DNA from: Skermanella stibiiresistens SB22
GTDB lineage: Bacteria; Pseudomonadota; Alphaproteobacteria; Azospirillales; Azospirillaceae
Direction of reading: 5' to 3'
DNA: 44,019 bases
NCBI RefSeq assembly: GCF_000576635.1
Contig: NZ_AVFL01000042.1
Coordinates: 1-44,019 of the forward strand
The translations under genes were made by a program, and so were the position numbers. This document shows, one piece after another, positions 42,095 to 44,019 of the stretch. Within the stretch, counting starts at the first letter, position 1, and each line of letters starts with the position of its first letter. The notes beneath the pieces are model-generated. The model saw only the letters and a program-made list of their open reading frames with translations. It was not told the origin of the DNA and did no database searches.

Positions 42095-44019
42095 TCACTC
42101 CTCCATCTCGTCGGAGCGGCCCAGCACCTCGCGCTTGCCGACATGGTTGGCTTGGCTGACGACGCCCTCCAGTTCCATGCGCTCGACCAGGCGGGCGGCC
42201 TTGTTGTAGCCGATCTGGAGATGGCGCTGGACGAAGCTGGTCGAGCATTTGCGCTCCCGCAGCACCAGCGCCACCGCCTTGTCGTACAGCTCGTCGCCCG
42301 AGCCGGGCCGGCCACCGCCGCCCTCCTCGTCGCCCAGGCCGCCGGCGCCGGAAAGCTCCTCCTCGTCCTCGGTGATCGACTCCATGTAGTTCGGCTCGCC
42401 CTGGCTCCGCAGGAAGCTGACGACATGCTCGACCTCGTCGTCCTGGACGAACGGGCCGTGGACGCGGGTGATGCGGCCGCCGCCGGCCATGTAGAGCATG
42501 TCGCCCTGGCCCAGCAGCTGTTCGGCGCCCTGTTCGCCCAGGATGGTGCGGCTGTCGATCTTGCTGGTGACCTGGAAGCTGATGCGGGTCGGGAAGTTGG
42601 CCTTGATGGTGCCGGTGATGACGTCGACCGACGGCCGCTGGGTCGCCATGATCAGGTGGATGCCGGCGGCGCGCGCCATCTGCGCCAGCCGCTGGATCGC
42701 CGCCTCGATGTCCTTGCCCGCCACCAGCATCAGGTCGGCCATCTCGTCGACCACCACCACGATGTAGGGCAGTTCGGTCAGGTCGATCGGCTGGTCCTCG
42801 AAGATCGGCTTGCCGGTGTCGGGGTCGAAGCCGGTCTGCACCCGCCGGGTCAGCACCTCGTTGGCGTTCCTGGCCTCGCGCAGGCGGGCGTTGTAGCCCT
42901 CGATGTTGCGGACACCGAGCTTCGACATGGCGCGGTAGCGGTTCTCCATCTCGCGGACGGTCCACTTGAGCGCCACCACCGCCTTCTTCGGATCGGTCAC
43001 CACGGGGGTCAGCAGATGGGGAATGCCCTCGTAGATCGACAGCTCCAGCATCTTGGGATCGATCATGATGAAGCGGCACTTGTCCGGCGGCAGGCGATAG
43101 AGCAGCGATAGGATCATGGTGTTGATCGCGACCGACTTGCCCGATCCGGTGGTGCCGGCGACCAGCAGGTGCGGGAAGCGGGCGAGGTCGGCGATCACCG
43201 GGGCGCCGCCGATGTCCTTGCCCAGCACCAGCGCCAGCTTGGCGGCCGACCGCTCGTAGCTCTCCGCCGCCAGCAGTTCGCGCAGCAGCACCATCTCGCG
43301 CCGGGCGTTGGGCAGCTCGATGCCGATCACGTTGCGGCCGGGCACCACCGCGACGCGGACCGACACGGCGCTCATGGACCGTGCGATGTCGTCGGCCAGA
43401 CCGATGACGCGGGACGACTTGGTGCCGGGAGCGGGCTCCAGCTCGTACAGGGTCACGACCGGACCGGGATGGACCTTCTGGATCTCGCCCCGGACGCCGA
43501 AATCGGCCAGCACGCCTTCCAGCATCACGGCGTTCCGGCGCAGCGCGTCGTCGTCCAGCGTAGTGGGCTTGATCGACGGATCCGGCTCCTGCAGCAGATC
43601 GAGCGGCGGCAACTCGTAGTCGGTCTCCGGAAGCAGCTCCAGCATCGCCTCGCGCGCGGCGGCGGGCGCCGCCGGCTTCGCCTGGGGGCCGGAGGTTGGC
43701 TTGATCACCGACACCTCCTTGGGCACCGCCTTGGGCGTAGGCGCCTTGACGAATTCGGGAGCCTCGTCACCGGCCTCCGCCACGGCCTCGCTCTCCTGGT
43801 CGCCGAAGCGCGGCTGCTTGCGGTCGGCCCGGACCTGCCTTGGTCTTGGTGGACGGGGCGGTGCGTCGATGTCCTCGACGGCGTCGCCGTTCTCCGGATT
43901 GCCCCGGAATTTGGCCATGATGCCAAGGCCGCCCAGGCTGGGTGCGCCGCGCCACAGGTCGGAAGCGCCGCGGGCCGCCTGCCCGGCCATGTCGCCAGCC
44001 TCGCGGGCGCCGCGCCCCG
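42095..44019 (-). CDS. ftsK: DNA translocase FtsK, C-terminal part (5' end outside the window)
   Basis: The frame is open through the right edge of the window, so the N-terminal membrane domain is missing. Visible are a Pro-rich linker, the alpha domain, the beta ATPase domain with Walker [20 protein letters not shown] and Walker [21 protein letters not shown], and [21 protein letters not shown]-terminal winged-helix gamma domain follows ([37 protein letters not shown]), which reads KOPS sequences. FtsK pumps chromosome DNA through the division septum and activates dimer resolution. About 641 residues lie in the window. Confidence 0.96.
   Translation of the reverse strand, partial: GRGAREAGDMAGQAARGASDLWRGAPSLGGLGIMAKFRGNPENGDAVEDIDAPPRPPRPRQVRADRKQPRFGDQESEAVAEAGDEAPEFVKAPTPKAVPKEVSVIKPTSGPQAKPAAPAAAREAMLELLPETDYELPPLDLLQEPDPSIKPTTLDDDALRRNAVMLEGVLADFGVRGEIQKVHPGPVVTLYELEPAPGTKSSRVIGLADDIARSMSAVSVRVAVVPGRNVIGIELPNARREMVLLRELLAAESYERSAAKLALVLGKDIGGAPVIADLARFPHLLVAGTTGSGKSVAINTMILSLLYRLPPDKCRFIMIDPKMLELSIYEGIPHLLTPVVTDPKKAVVALKWTVREMENRYRAMSKLGVRNIEGYNARLREARNANEVLTRRVQTGFDPDTGKPIFEDQPIDLTELPYIVVVVDEMADLMLVAGKDIEAAIQRLAQMARAAGIHLIMATQRPSVDVITGTIKANFPTRISFQVTSKIDSRTILGEQGAEQLLGQGDMLYMAGGGRITRVHGPFVQDDEVEHVVSFLRSQGEPNYMESITEDEEELSGAGGLGDEEGGGGRPGSGDELYDKAVALVLRERKCSTSFVQRHLQIGYNKAARLVERMELEGVVSQANHVGKREVLGRSDEMEE

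Overview
The window looks like a chromosomal piece of a high-GC alphaproteobacterium, most likely of the Rhodospirillales/Azospirillales type. This is inferred from the ftsK-lolA pair, an MmcB-family repair protein, a SUV3-like helicase, several chemoreceptors and strong G/C bias at third codon positions. The species cannot be fixed from sequence alone.

Layout. (1) 1-3465 is a lower-GC, decayed, accessory-looking stretch. It holds the 5' end of a Calx-beta/RTX protein gene containing a near-identical tandem duplication, an IS30-family element with recognisable inverted repeats but a dead transposase, and a multiply broken DUF4268 gene. It ends at the 3' end of a tRNA-Arg(ACG) gene, a typical island boundary. 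(2) 3690-15515 is ordinary high-GC chromosome: a gamma-glutamyltransferase-family enzyme, a DUF4864 protein, a xanthine/guanine phosphoribosyltransferase, a chemoreceptor, a dipeptide-type ABC importer (binding protein plus two permeases, no ATPases), an unknown acidic protein, an AmpG-like permease, ArfB and a YbfF-like esterase. (3) 15516-15853 is a nested palindromic repeat cluster. (4) 15854-19971 encodes a Cache-PAS chemoreceptor and a 5TM-PAS histidine kinase. (5) 20039-23259 carries eutBC and, divergently, cynS plus an HNH nuclease gene; the eut and cyn enzymes both release ammonia. (6) 23242-29532 carries an FAD/NAD-binding protein, two tiny ORFs with coupled start/stop, an unknown membrane protein, a SUV3-like helicase and a K+ channel with an RCK domain. 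(7) 29730-33750 has two GT4 glycosyltransferases (a good sigma70-like promoter precedes the first), a protein built of five 31-residue repeats, and a small two-helix membrane protein. (8) 33870-40709 has MsrB with a possible Tat leader, a lipoprotein with a ClpP-like domain, a degenerate EAL protein, a GT9 heptosyltransferase-like protein, MmcB and a hybrid histidine kinase. (9) 40839-44019 has a Gly-rich small protein, lolA and the 3' part of ftsK.

How the genes fit together. The clearest themes are signal transduction (two MCPs, two histidine kinases, a degenerate EAL protein), envelope/glycan biology (AmpG, two GT4s, GT9, LolA) and small-nitrogen-compound use (EutBC, CynS, peptide import, Ggt-like enzyme). 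I saw no CRISPR array, no rRNA and no recognisable complete defence system. The least explained items, and so the best places to look for something new, are the 31-residue repeat protein, the paired short ORFs at 24793-25010, the unknown membrane protein at 25040-26053, and the low-GC segment next to tRNA-Arg.
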